The translations under genes and the position numbers were made by a program. The notes under the pieces were generated by a model. It was not told the DNA's origin and made no database searches. It saw only the letters and a program-made list of their open reading frames with translations. This document shows, piece after piece, positions 55,463 through 63,699 of a DNA stretch of 64,000 nucleotides. The first letter of the stretch is position 1, and every line of letters starts with the position of its first letter. The DNA comes from Tropicimonas aquimaris (lineage in GTDB: Bacteria > Pseudomonadota > Alphaproteobacteria > Rhodobacterales > Rhodobacteraceae), in assembly GCF_042676185.1 (NCBI RefSeq), contig NZ_JBHTJT010000038.1, positions 1-64,000 on the forward strand. The letters are read 5' to 3'.

Positions 55463-56641
55463 TCAGCGGTAGCCGACCGTCTCGAACTTGCCGTCCTGGA
55501 CGACGACCTCGCGGAAGTTGCCCGCGGATTCGCCGCCGCCGATGAACTCGACCGCGGTCGCACCGACGTAGTCGATCTCGCCGCCACCGGCCAGAATCTC
55601 GAGCCCCTTGGCCAGTTCACCCGGCAGGATCGGCTCGCCGGGGCCGTTGGCCACGTCCATCACCTTGTCCTTGTAGACCTTGGGATCGCTGGAACCGGCA
55701 GCTTGCATGGCCAGCATGATCAGCGCCGCGGCGTCATAGCTCTCGCCCGCGAAGATCGAGGTCGGGTCGAAGGCGTCGCCCACGACTTCGGCGAACTTCT
55801 CGGCGCCGGGGCTGTCGGAGCCCGGAAGCTGGCCGGCGGAGCCGTCGACTTCGCTGCCGAACTTCTCGACCGTGGCATCAGAGACCATGCCGTCCGGGAA
55901 GTGGAACGTTTCGAAGGCGCCGGTGTCGATCGAGGCGCGCACGATGCCCGCGCCGCCGCGGTCGGCATAGCCGGCTACCACGAGCACCTCACCGCCGGCG
56001 GAGGCCAGCGCACCGACTTCGGCCGAGTAGTCCGCCTTGTCGTCCTCGTGCGCCGCGACGATGGTCACGGTGCCGCCAAGGCCCTCGAAAGCCGCCTGGA
56101 AGCTGTCGGCAAGGCCCTTGCCGTAGTCGTTGTTGGTGTAGGTCAGCGCAACTTCGCCGACGCCCTTCTCGTTCAGGATCTCGGCCATCACCACGCCCTG
56201 GCGAGCGTCGGACGGGGGCGTGCGGAAGAACAGGCCGTCATCCTCGGCGGTCGACAGCGCCGGCGAGGTCGCGGAGGGCGAGATCATGACCATGCCGTTC
56301 GGGCGGGCGACGTTCTGCAGCACCGCGCCGGTCACACCGGAGCAGGCGGCGCCCACGATACCTTTCACGCCGTCGGAGGTGATGAGGCGCTCGGCAGCGG
56401 CAGTCGCGGCGGCAGCGTCGATGCAGGTCGAGTCCCCGCGCACCGGGGTCACGGTGGAGCCGTCGAGCAGCGCGCCGCTCTCGCTGACTTCCTGGATCGC
56501 CAGTTCGGCGCCTGCGCCCATGTTAACGGCCATGGATTCAATCGGGCCGGTGAAGCCCAGCAGCACGCCGAGCTTGATGTCTTCGGCCATTGCGGCAGGG
56601 GCGAGCATGGTTGCGGCACTCGCCAACAGCAATTTCTTCAT
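55463..56641 (-). CDS. Branched-chain amino acid-type ABC transporter periplasmic binding protein
   Basis: The 392-residue precursor has a signal peptide ('KKLLLASAATMLAPAAMA') and a Leu/Ile/Val-binding-protein-like fold ('IKLGVLLGFTGPIESMAVNMGAGAELAIQEVSESG', 'GIVGAACSGVTGAVLQNVARPNGMVMISPSATSPALS', 'VALTYTNNDYGKGLADSFQ'). It captures amino acids or related compounds for the LivHMGF transporter; the exact ligand cannot be read. GGGAG precedes the ATG. It is first in the operon, and the 172-bp divergent region to the next gene must contain its promoter, though I see no clear -35/-10 pair. Confidence 0.93.
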   Translation of the reverse strand: MKKLLLASAATMLAPAAMAEDIKLGVLLGFTGPIESMAVNMGAGAELAIQEVSESGALLDGSTVTPVRGDSTCIDAAAATAAAERLITSDGVKGIVGAACSGVTGAVLQNVARPNGMVMISPSATSPALSTAEDDGLFFRTPPSDARQGVVMAEILNEKGVGEVALTYTNNDYGKGLADSFQAAFEGLGGTVTIVAAHEDDKADYSAEVGALASAGGEVLVVAGYADRGGAGIVRASIDTGAFETFHFPDGMVSDATVEKFGSEVDGSAGQLPGSDSPGAEKFAEVVGDAFDPTSIFAGESYDAAALIMLAMQAAGSSDPKVYKDKVMDVANGPGEPILPGELAKGLEILAGGGEIDYVGATAVEFIGGGESAGNFREVVVQDGKFETVGYR

Positions 56642-56813
56642 TGGTGGTCTCCCAGTTGGATCTCTTGTCCGGTCGCCACGTTATGGGGCATTTGTGGAAA
56701 TGGGAAGCGCCAGAGATCGCGGTGCGCGGGCTCCGGCAGAGGCGGAGGGTCGCACCGCAAGGCAGGAGTTGTCGCGCCACCCGGGACAGGGGCGCCGGAA
56801 CTCGGAGGGAACG

Positions 56814-57242
56814 ATGCGCCAAAAGATGTTCGCCGGCCTGATCGCCGCGACGGTTCTCCTGTCGGCCCTTCCGGGCGCGGGCCAGGAGCGCGTCTCCGTC
56901 TTCGAGGATTATGCCGCCTTCGACAGTTTCGTCACGGACATGGTCAACAGACGCGCTTTCGGTGCGCTCCTGCAACGGATGGGCGGGGGCGACCGACTGA
57001 CGCTCGCGGACGTGCAGAGGATCACCGAGCAATCGCGTCAGAGCTTCCCGCAGGATTTCGAGAACAGCGACGTGCTCCGCAAGCAGGATCTTGGCAACGG
57101 TTTCTCGCAGGAAGCGCGGGCTTTCTGGGTCGGCGAGACCTATGCTTTCGTCTATATTCTGCTGCACGAACGCGACGACGGGCTGGTCGTCGTGAACTTC
57201 GCGATCCACGCGTCGCCGGCGCCGGTGCTGTCGATGTTCTGA
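56814..57242 (+). CDS. Hypothetical secreted protein
   Basis: This 142-residue precursor has a signal peptide ('FAGLIAATVLLSALPGAGQ'). The mature part of about 120 residues is mixed alpha/beta with no cysteines and no motif I recognise. It is divergent from the liv binding-protein gene and followed 43 bp later by an LprI-like gene. CGGAGGGAACG precedes the ATG, giving a good start. Confidence 0.65.
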   Translation: MRQKMFAGLIAATVLLSALPGAGQERVSVFEDYAAFDSFVTDMVNRRAFGALLQRMGGGDRLTLADVQRITEQSRQSFPQDFENSDVLRKQDLGNGFSQEARAFWVGETYAFVYILLHERDDGLVVVNFAIHASPAPVLSMF

Positions 57243-57285
57243 GGCGCGATAGGGAGGGGGTTGGCATGGAATATGGGAGTGAGCG

Positions 57286-57675
57286 ATGAGAACCTTGGCG
57301 TATGTGGCGGCCGCGACGGCCGCGCTGGCAGCATTTCCGGCGTCGGCCGGTCCAGACCTGGAATGCAATGGCTCGAGCCAGGTCGAGATCTCGCAATGCG
57401 TGAACACCGCGCTGGAAGCAGTTGATAACGCCGTTGAAGTTTCACTTGGCTTTGCAATGGGAGCGGCCGGTGAGCTCGACTCCGTCACCGGGCGCGCCAG
57501 TTCCGTTCCCGCGCTGGAAGCCGCGCAGGCTGCCTGGTCGGCCTATCGGGATGCCCATTGCGAGCATGTCGGCGCAACCTACGGCGGCGGCAGCGGCACA
57601 GGGATCGCCATCGCTTCCTGCCGGGTGATGCTCGGCCGGGACCGGGTCGAGGTGCTTCTCGATCTCGCCAACTAG
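57286..57675 (+). CDS. LprI-like (DUF1311) periplasmic protein
   Basis: This 129-residue precursor has a signal peptide ('YVAAATAALAAFPASA'). It then has the LprI/DUF1311 pattern: paired cysteines ('LECNGSSQVEISQCVN'), 'LEAAQAAWSAYRDAHCEHVGATYGGGSG' and a final Cys ('IASCRVML'). LprI of Mycobacterium is described as a lysozyme inhibitor; most homologues are uncharacterised. It is convergent with the GlxA-type regulator, 6 bp apart. Confidence 0.8.
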   Translation: MRTLAYVAAATAALAAFPASAGPDLECNGSSQVEISQCVNTALEAVDNAVEVSLGFAMGAAGELDSVTGRASSVPALEAAQAAWSAYRDAHCEHVGATYGGGSGTGIAIASCRVMLGRDRVEVLLDLAN

Positions 57676-57681
57676 GCGGCG

Positions 57682-58698
57682 TCAGATCGACAGCCGCGCC
57701 GCCTGCGCACCGCGCTCGCGATAGGGCGTGGTCTGGTAATGCGCCCGGTAGCACTTGGAGAAGTGACTGGGCGAGGTGAACCCGCAGGCCAGCGCCACGT
57801 TGATCACGCTCATGTCGGTCTGCATCAGCAGGTTGCGCGCCTTCTGCAGGCGCAATTCCATATAATACCGCTTCGGACTGCGGTTCAGGTAGCGCCGGAA
57901 CAGCCGTTCGAGCTGCCGCGTGGACAGCGCGACCTCGGTGGCCAGGATCGACGGGCTGATCGGCTCCTCGAGGTTCTGCTCCATCATCTGGATGACCTGG
58001 CTCAGTTTCGGATGCCGCACGCCGATCCGGGTCGGGATCGATAGCCTCTGGGTGTCCTGGTCCGTGCGGATCGAGGAATAGATCAGCTGGTCCGCCACCG
58101 CGCCCGCCAGTTCCTCGCCGTGGTCGTCGGCGATGATCTTGAGCATCAGGTCGATGGAGGCCGTGCCGCCCGCTGTGGTGAACCGGTTGCCGTCCATCAC
58201 AAAGACGGACTTCGTGAGCGTAACGTCTTCGAACTCCTCGGAAAAGCTGTCCTGGTTCTCCCAGTGTATGGTTGCGCGCTTGCCGTCGAGCAGACCGGCC
58301 TTGGCCAAGGTGTAGCTCGCCGTGCAGAGCCCCCCCATGGTGGCGCCGCGCCGGGCCTCGCGCCGGATCCAGTTCAGCAGCCGCTTGGTCGTCGCGCTCT
58401 GCACGTCGATGCCGCCGCAGACCATCACCGTATCCTCGCGGCTCACCTCGTCCAGATCCATGTCGAGCATGAACTCGACGCCATTGGAGCAGGCGATCCT
58501 CTCTCCGCCTTCGCCAGCGGTTAGCCAGGAATAGAGCTGCCTTCCCGACATCCGGTTGGCAATGCGCAAGGGCTCGATCGCACAAGCAAAACAAAGCATT
58601 GTGAACTGATCCAGCAGCACGAAGATGAACCTCCGCGAGCGCCCGGTATCCGTCGTGACCTCGACGACCGGCATGGGAGTGGTGTCGCTGGATTCCAT
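57682..58698 (-). CDS. GlxA-family transcriptional regulator (DJ-1-like + AraC domains)
   Basis: The 338-residue protein has an N-terminal DJ-1/PfpI (glutamine-amidotransferase-like) sensor domain of about 200 residues ('FIFVLLDQFTMLCFACAIEPLRIAN', 'GGLCTASYTLAKAGLLDGKRATIHWE') and a C-terminal AraC/XylS DNA-binding domain ('LSTRQLERLFRRYLNRSPKRYYMELRLQKARNLL', 'VALACGFTSPSHFSKCYRAHY'). Several GlxA-type proteins respond to quaternary amines such as carnitine or dimethylglycine and control their breakdown, but the ligand here is unknown. It is divergent from the DAHP synthase gene with 207 bp between. Confidence 0.92.
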   Translation of the reverse strand: MESSDTTPMPVVEVTTDTGRSRRFIFVLLDQFTMLCFACAIEPLRIANRMSGRQLYSWLTAGEGGERIACSNGVEFMLDMDLDEVSREDTVMVCGGIDVQSATTKRLLNWIRREARRGATMGGLCTASYTLAKAGLLDGKRATIHWENQDSFSEEFEDVTLTKSVFVMDGNRFTTAGGTASIDLMLKIIADDHGEELAGAVADQLIYSSIRTDQDTQRLSIPTRIGVRHPKLSQVIQMMEQNLEEPISPSILATEVALSTRQLERLFRRYLNRSPKRYYMELRLQKARNLLMQTDMSVINVALACGFTSPSHFSKCYRAHYQTTPYRERGAQAARLSI

Positions 58699-58905
58699 GG
58701 GTCCTCTCGCAGCTTAGTTCCGGTATCGAAAACGGAAATCTCTGCCGCCGCAAGAGGTAAGGCCGTCCCGTGATGCTTCGCAAACGGCAACCGAACGAAA
58801 GTTGCGCCGCGCCCGCGCGTTAAGTCCGAACATTTCCCGTTTCCATCCCGGGACGTCTTGGATATACACCGCGGACTTACAAGTATCACACCCTTGGAGG
58901 ACGAC

Positions 58906-60273
58906 ATGACACGGGTCTGGAAAAAATCTGACTGGCGCGCCAAGCCGCGGGTACAGATGCCCGACTATCCCGATTCCGCCGCCTTGGAGGCAGTCGAGGC
59001 GCGTCTTTCCAAGTATCCGCCGCTTGTCTTTGCCGGGGAGTCCCGCAAGCTGCGCGCCGAGTTGGCCAAGGCCGCCCGGGGCGAGGCATTCCTGTTGCAG
59101 GGCGGCGATTGCGCCGAGAGCTTTGCCGAGTTCTCCGCCGACGCGATCCGCGAGACGTTCAAGGTCATGCTGCAGATGGCCGTCGTCCTGACCTACGGCG
59201 CGAAAGTGCCGGTGGTGAAGGTCGGTCGGATGGCCGGGCAGTTCGCCAAGCCGCGTTCGGCACCGACCGAAGCCAAGGGTGGTGTGGAGCTGCCGAGCTA
59301 CCGGGGCGACATCATCAACGAACTGGAGTTCACCTCCGAGGCCCGTATCCCGAACCCGGAGAAGATGCTGCAGGCCTACACGCAGGCAGCCGCCTCGCTG
59401 AACCTGCTGCGCGCCTTCTCGACGGGCGGTTTCGCCGATATCCACCGCGTCCATTCCTGGACGACCGGCTTTGCCGAGGCCGACAAGGCGGAGCGCTACC
59501 GCGAGCTGTCGAACCGCATCTCCGACGCGCTCAGCTTCATGTCCGCCGCCGGGCTGAACTCGGACCGGATAGCCACGATGAGCACCGTGGATTTCTACAC
59601 CAGCCACGAGGCGCTGCTGCTGGAGTACGAAGAGGCGCTGACCCGCGTCGACTCCACCACCGGCCAGACCATCGCGGGCTCCGGTCACATGCTCTGGATC
59701 GGTGATCGCACCCGCCAGCCGGACGGCGCGCACGTGGAGTTCTGCCGCGGCGTGATCAACCCGATCGGACTGAAGTGCGGCCCCTCGATGACCACCGAGG
59801 ACCTCAAGGTGCTGATGGCGAAGCTCAACCCGGAGAACGAGGCCGGCCGACTGACGCTGATCTCGCGCTTCGGCGCGGGCAAGGTCGGCGAGCACCTGCC
59901 GCGCCTGATTGAAACCGTGCGGGAAGAGGGTGCCAACGTGGTCTGGGTTTGCGATCCGATGCACGGCAACACGATCAAGTCCGCGACAGGTTACAAGACC
60001 CGGCCGTTCGACCGGGTGCTCGGCGAGGTGCGGGAATTCTTCGCGGTGCACCGCGAGCAGGGCACCGTTCCCGGCGGCGTGCATTTCGAGATGACCGGCC
60101 AGGACGTGACCGAGTGCACCGGCGGCGTGCGCGAAGTGACAGAAGAGGACCTGAGCGATCGCTACCACACGGCCTGCGATCCGCGGCTGAACGCCAGCCA
60201 GTCGCTGGAACTGGCCTTCCTGGTGGCCGAAGAGCTTTCGAACCGTCGTGAGGAAGCTCGCGTGGCGATGTAA
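58906..60273 (+). CDS. Class II 3-deoxy-D-arabino-heptulosonate 7-phosphate synthase
   Basis: This enzyme joins phosphoenolpyruvate and erythrose 4-phosphate, the first step of aromatic amino acid synthesis. The 455-residue protein is the plant-type (class II) form, recognised by 'FLLQGGDCAESFAEF' with the metal-binding Cys, 'VGRMAGQFAKPRS', 'LWIGDRTRQPDGAHVEFCRGVINPIGLKCGPSM' and 'WVCDPMHGNT'. ATG 58906 follows TTGGAGG; an upstream ATG at 58858 is less likely. Composition matches the neighbours. A strong terminator follows. Confidence 0.96.
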   Translation: MTRVWKKSDWRAKPRVQMPDYPDSAALEAVEARLSKYPPLVFAGESRKLRAELAKAARGEAFLLQGGDCAESFAEFSADAIRETFKVMLQMAVVLTYGAKVPVVKVGRMAGQFAKPRSAPTEAKGGVELPSYRGDIINELEFTSEARIPNPEKMLQAYTQAAASLNLLRAFSTGGFADIHRVHSWTTGFAEADKAERYRELSNRISDALSFMSAAGLNSDRIATMSTVDFYTSHEALLLEYEEALTRVDSTTGQTIAGSGHMLWIGDRTRQPDGAHVEFCRGVINPIGLKCGPSMTTEDLKVLMAKLNPENEAGRLTLISRFGAGKVGEHLPRLIETVREEGANVVWVCDPMHGNTIKSATGYKTRPFDRVLGEVREFFAVHREQGTVPGGVHFEMTGQDVTECTGGVREVTEEDLSDRYHTACDPRLNASQSLELAFLVAEELSNRREEARVAM

Positions 60274-60315
60274 GATCGCAACTTAAGCATTCATTTTGAG
60301 ATTGAAAAATGCGCT

Positions 60316-60335
60316 CGCCGGCCTTTGGGCCGGCG
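60316..60335 (+). terminator. Terminator of the DAHP synthase gene
   Basis: CGCCGGCC (60316-60323) pairs with GGCCGGCG (60328-60335) around TTTG. It lies 43 bp after the stop, followed by TTCTG, and is convergent with the PAS-protein gene. Confidence 0.7.
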
Positions 60336-60359
60336 TTCTGCGTTCCAGGGCCGGGCGTT

Positions 60360-61097
60360 TCAGTCGTTGTCCCGCGATGACACAAGGTAAAGATGCGGCT
60401 TTCCGGTGCTCCGCGGTGGCCGCGGCGCGACGGGCGCGGGGGTGAACTCCGCAGGCGCCTCCGCCATGCCGTCCAGCACCCCTCGGAGCCTGGGATTGCT
60501 GTCGGCTGGCCAGAATCCGGATTCCCGTTCGGTGGGGCGGGCGATGCCGCCAATCGGGGTAATGCGCGCTAGACGGATATCGAACCGCCTGGGTGTGCGC
60601 CCGACGGGCCCGAGTGTCGGAAGGCATCCAAGAATGCGGGTCACTTCGCCGAGGTCGCTGCGCAGCGGCAGCAGCAGCAGCGCCGCGTCCAACGGCGGCT
60701 TGCCGATGCCCCGGTCCCCGACCAGCGTCAGGCGGGCCGTAGCCGGTGTGTCGAACACCTGCGCCAGCGCATCGCCCACGGCCTTGCGGGCGTCGGGCAG
60801 GAAGAACGATGTCAGCGGCATGCCGCGGACCTCCATCCCCAGCAGATCGTTCAGGTGCGAACCGGACAGGCGAAACCTTGCGACACCTGGCGCTACGCGC
60901 TCGAGGATGAAACATCGGGACAGGGCGCGCTCCAGGCCCTTCGGATCGATCTCGGACCGTGCCGGCAACTGCCCGTTGATGCGTAGGGAATTCCAGTAGC
61001 GTTCCACGCTTTCCAACATGGGAAACCGCGTGGCGGTGGTGTCCGCCTGCGACAGCGCGATCACGCGATCCTGTTCGGTGACTCCGTCCTTCGACAT
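60360..61097 (-). CDS. PAS-domain protein (PAS_5/DUF1437-like)
   Basis: The 245-residue protein begins with a PAS-like domain typical of alphaproteobacteria ('FPMLESVERYWNSLRINGQLPARSEIDPKGLERALSRCFILERVAPGVARFRLSGSHLNDLLGMEVRGMPLTSFF'), followed by a Pro/Arg-rich, probably flexible C-terminus. No kinase, cyclase or DNA-binding domain is attached, so it is a stand-alone sensor or adaptor. Relatives are often in the CtrA regulon; here two palindromes lie upstream (61247-61297). The start ATG 61097 has GGAGCC upstream. Confidence 0.82.
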   Translation of the reverse strand: MSKDGVTEQDRVIALSQADTTATRFPMLESVERYWNSLRINGQLPARSEIDPKGLERALSRCFILERVAPGVARFRLSGSHLNDLLGMEVRGMPLTSFFLPDARKAVGDALAQVFDTPATARLTLVGDRGIGKPPLDAALLLLPLRSDLGEVTRILGCLPTLGPVGRTPRRFDIRLARITPIGGIARPTERESGFWPADSNPRLRGVLDGMAEAPAEFTPAPVAPRPPRSTGKPHLYLVSSRDND

Positions 61098-61563
61098 CGA
61101 TCCGGCTCCTTCCCCGACACCAGCCCCCTGGCCAGCGCTGTTGCGTTCCGGTTGTCGCGATGGCGTCTTTTCCGCCCCGTCATGCTTACCGAAACCTTAC
61201 CCACCTCGTAGCTCGTTAGGACTTCATTTACACCTATTTCGATATCAAATGGTTAACGCGAACAATGCGTTAACCATTTTTCGTCCGCCATGCGGACCAA
61301 ATGGGAAAGGCCACTCAAGCCCCTGTTTTGGTAGTGAAATTGAGCCTTTGGCCCCGGCTGCTGCCGTGACCTCCAGCGCATGCGTCGACGTCGCAACTTT
61401 GCATCCGGGCGTGAGCTGACGTATCACGGCTGGACAGGGGGCCGACCTGCCGCCGCCAAGGAGGAGACTGACGGAATGACGCCACTTCAACGGGTTGCGG
61501 GATATGGGGCGCCGCCGCTGAGGCTGCGGGCCGCGCTCCCTTCTATCGGAGAGGGCCCCGGCC
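61098..61563. promoter_or_regulatory. 466-bp intergenic region with two adjacent perfect palindromes
   Basis: AAATGGTTAACGC (61247-61259) and GCGTTAACCATTT (61267-61279) are perfect inverted copies with a 7-nt centre, and each contains TTAAC. Four bases later GTCCGC-CAT-GCGGAC (61283-61297) forms a second perfect inverted repeat. The TTAACCAT arms resemble CtrA half-sites, though the 13-bp gap between TTAA cores differs from the classical 7 bp. Alternatively the first repeat plus the following TTTTT could be a terminator-type hairpin or part of a small RNA. The rest of the region, up to the yicC ribosome site, contains no supported gene. Confidence 0.45.
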
Positions 61564-62457
61564 ATGGTTAACTCGATGACCGGCTTCGCCTCCCGCACCG
61601 GGCGGTCGGACACCCATGTCTGGAGCTGGGACCTGCGCAGCCTGAACGCGCGCGGCCTCGATCTCAGGCTGCGCCTGCCAGACTGGGTCGAAGGGCTGGA
61701 ACCTGCGCTTCGGGCACAGATCACTGCGGCGCTCAAGCGTGGCAGCGTCAACCTGGGGCTGAAGCTTGGCAAGGACGGAGGGACCGAGGCGCTCACCATC
61801 GATCTCGGCGGGCTTGAACAGGCGCTGCAGGCGCTGGCGCAGGTGGCCCGGGTCGCCGAGGCCGAGGGCGTGAACGTCGCGCCGGCGAGCGCGGCGGAGG
61901 TGCTGGCGCTGCGGGGCGTACAGGGGCAGGGAGTGGCACAGGTCGAGGACACCGCCCCGCTCAAGGCGCTACTGGTTGCGGATTTCGAGCCGCTGCTGGC
62001 GGATTTCCTCGTCAGCCGCGCCCGCGAGGGCGAGGCGCTTGCGCGGGTGCTCGGCGACCAGCTCGACCGGATCGAGAGCCTTGCCGCCGACGCCAGCGCG
62101 CGTCTGGAGGGCCGCGCCGAGGCCGCCGGTCAGGCGCTGCGGGAGGCGCTGGCGCGAATCGTGGAGAACACCGAGTCCGTCGAGGAATCCCGGATCGCTC
62201 AGGAACTGGCTCTGCTGGCGGTCAAGGCCGACATCACCGAGGAACTCGACCGGCTCGGCGCGCATATCGAAGCCGCGCGGGCACTGCTGACCGAAGAGGG
62301 CGCGATCGGGCGCAAGCTGGAGTTCCTGACGCAGGAGTTCAACCGTGAGGCCAACACGCTCTGCTCCAAATCGCAGGACGTGGCGCTGACCCGGATCGGG
62401 CTTGACCTCAAGGCGGTGATCGACCAGATGCGCGAACAGGTCCAGAATGTGGAGTAG
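61564..62457 (+). CDS. YicC-family endoribonuclease
   Basis: The 297-residue protein has the YicC N-terminal motif 'MVNSMTGFASRTG' and 'WDLRSLNARGLDLRLRLPDW', and the C-terminal DUF1732 block 'EELDRLGAHIEAARALLTEEGAIGRKLEFLTQEFNREANTLCSKS'. YicC proteins are endoribonucleases, shown in E. coli to promote decay of the small RNA RyhB. The start follows CCATGGTTAAC at 61564. It is linked to gmk 6 bp downstream, a common pairing in proteobacteria. Confidence 0.92.
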   Translation: MVNSMTGFASRTGRSDTHVWSWDLRSLNARGLDLRLRLPDWVEGLEPALRAQITAALKRGSVNLGLKLGKDGGTEALTIDLGGLEQALQALAQVARVAEAEGVNVAPASAAEVLALRGVQGQGVAQVEDTAPLKALLVADFEPLLADFLVSRAREGEALARVLGDQLDRIESLAADASARLEGRAEAAGQALREALARIVENTESVEESRIAQELALLAVKADITEELDRLGAHIEAARALLTEEGAIGRKLEFLTQEFNREANTLCSKSQDVALTRIGLDLKAVIDQMREQVQNVE

Positions 62458-62463
62458 CACGAC

Positions 62464-63108
62464 ATGTCCGACCGCCGTGGCCTGCTAATCATCCTGTCGT
62501 CTCCGTCGGGAGCGGGCAAGTCGACGCTGGCGCGGCGCCTGATGGATTGGGACGACAGCCTGTCCTTCTCAGTCTCCGCCACCACCCGGGCACCCCGCGA
62601 CGGCGAGAGCGACGGGGTGGATTACCATTTCATCGGCGTGCCGGCCTTCAAGCAGATGGTTGCGGACGGGCAGATGCTCGAACATGCCCACGTCTTCGGC
62701 AATTTCTACGGCTCGCCGAAGGGACCTGTCGAAGCTGCCATCAACAACGGCCGCGACGTCCTGTTCGATGTCGACTGGCAGGGCGCGCAGCAGATCCGCA
62801 ATTCGGATCTCGGCAAGCACACGCTGTCGATCTTCATCCTGCCTCCGTCGATCACGGAGCTGCGCCGCCGGCTGATCTCGCGCGCCAAGGACACCGACGA
62901 GGTGATCTCCAAGCGTATGCAGAAAAGCTGGGACGAAATCAGCCACTGGGGCAGCTACGACTACGTTCTGGTCAATGACGATCTCGACGCCACCTTCGAG
63001 CGGCTGAAGACCATCGTGACCGCGGAGCGGATGCGCCGGGCACAGCAGCCGAAGCTGCAGGAATTCGTTCGCCGGCTTCAGGCGGAATTCGAGGAGGGGC
63101 TGGAATGA
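62464..63108 (+). CDS. gmk: Guanylate kinase
   Basis: Gmk converts GMP to GDP with ATP. The 214-residue protein has the P-loop 'LSSPSGAGKSTLARRL', the GMP-binding 'VSATTRAPRDGESDGVDYHFI' and 'HVFGNFYGSPKGPVEAAINNGRDVLFDVDWQGAQQIR', and the lid region 'RAKDTDEVISKRMQKSWDEISHW'. Standard length. Its stop overlaps the start of the carbonic anhydrase-like gene (ATGA). Confidence 0.97.
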   Translation: MSDRRGLLIILSSPSGAGKSTLARRLMDWDDSLSFSVSATTRAPRDGESDGVDYHFIGVPAFKQMVADGQMLEHAHVFGNFYGSPKGPVEAAINNGRDVLFDVDWQGAQQIRNSDLGKHTLSIFILPPSITELRRRLISRAKDTDEVISKRMQKSWDEISHWGSYDYVLVNDDLDATFERLKTIVTAERMRRAQQPKLQEFVRRLQAEFEEGLE

Positions 63109-63623
63109 TCTACACACTCGACGGTGTGGCGCCGGAGATTGCCGAGAGCGCCTGGGTGGCGCCGGACGCCAACGTGATCGGCCGCATCGTGATCGGCGAG
63201 GATGCCTCGGTCTGGTTCGGCGTGACCCTGCGTGGCGACAACGAGCCGATCGTTCTGGGGGCCGGGTCCAACATCCAGGAAAACACCGTCTGCCACACGG
63301 ACATGGGCTTTCCGCTGACCATCGGCGCGGGCTGCACCATCGGGCACAAGGCGATGCTGCACGGCTGCACCATCGGCGACAACAGCCTGATCGGCATGGG
63401 CGCGACGGTGCTGAACGGCGCGAAGATCGGCCGGAACTGCCTGATCGGGGCCTGTGCGCTGATCACCGAGGGCAAGGAGATCCCGGACAACAGCCTGGTG
63501 ATGGGATCGCCGGGCAAGGTGGTTCGGCAGCTCGACGACAAGGCCATCGAGGGGCTGGAGGCCTCGGCCCTTGGCTACCAGCGACAGGCGCGGCGCTTCC
63601 GGGCAGGGCTGGCCCCGCTCTGA
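63105..63623 (+). CDS. Gamma-class carbonic anhydrase-like hexapeptide protein
   Basis: This 172-residue left-handed beta-helix protein is of the YrdA/gamma-CA type. Hexapeptide turns run through the whole length ('ANVIGRIVIGEDASVWFGVTLRGDNEPIVLGAGSNIQENTVCHTDMGFPLTIGAGCTIGHKAMLHGCTIGDNSLIGMGATVLNG'). Three histidines at the expected metal positions are present (in VCHTD, IGHKA and MLHGC). Such proteins bind zinc or iron; some are carbonic anhydrases and others lack activity. ATG 63105 overlaps gmk. Confidence 0.88.
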   Translation: MIYTLDGVAPEIAESAWVAPDANVIGRIVIGEDASVWFGVTLRGDNEPIVLGAGSNIQENTVCHTDMGFPLTIGAGCTIGHKAMLHGCTIGDNSLIGMGATVLNGAKIGRNCLIGACALITEGKEIPDNSLVMGSPGKVVRQLDDKAIEGLEASALGYQRQARRFRAGLAPL

Positions 63624-63699
63624 CGCACGTCGGCCCACACGGCAAGATGAAGACATGCGGCCCGGGCACAGGCGCTCCGGGTCAGAAGGAGACTCGGAA

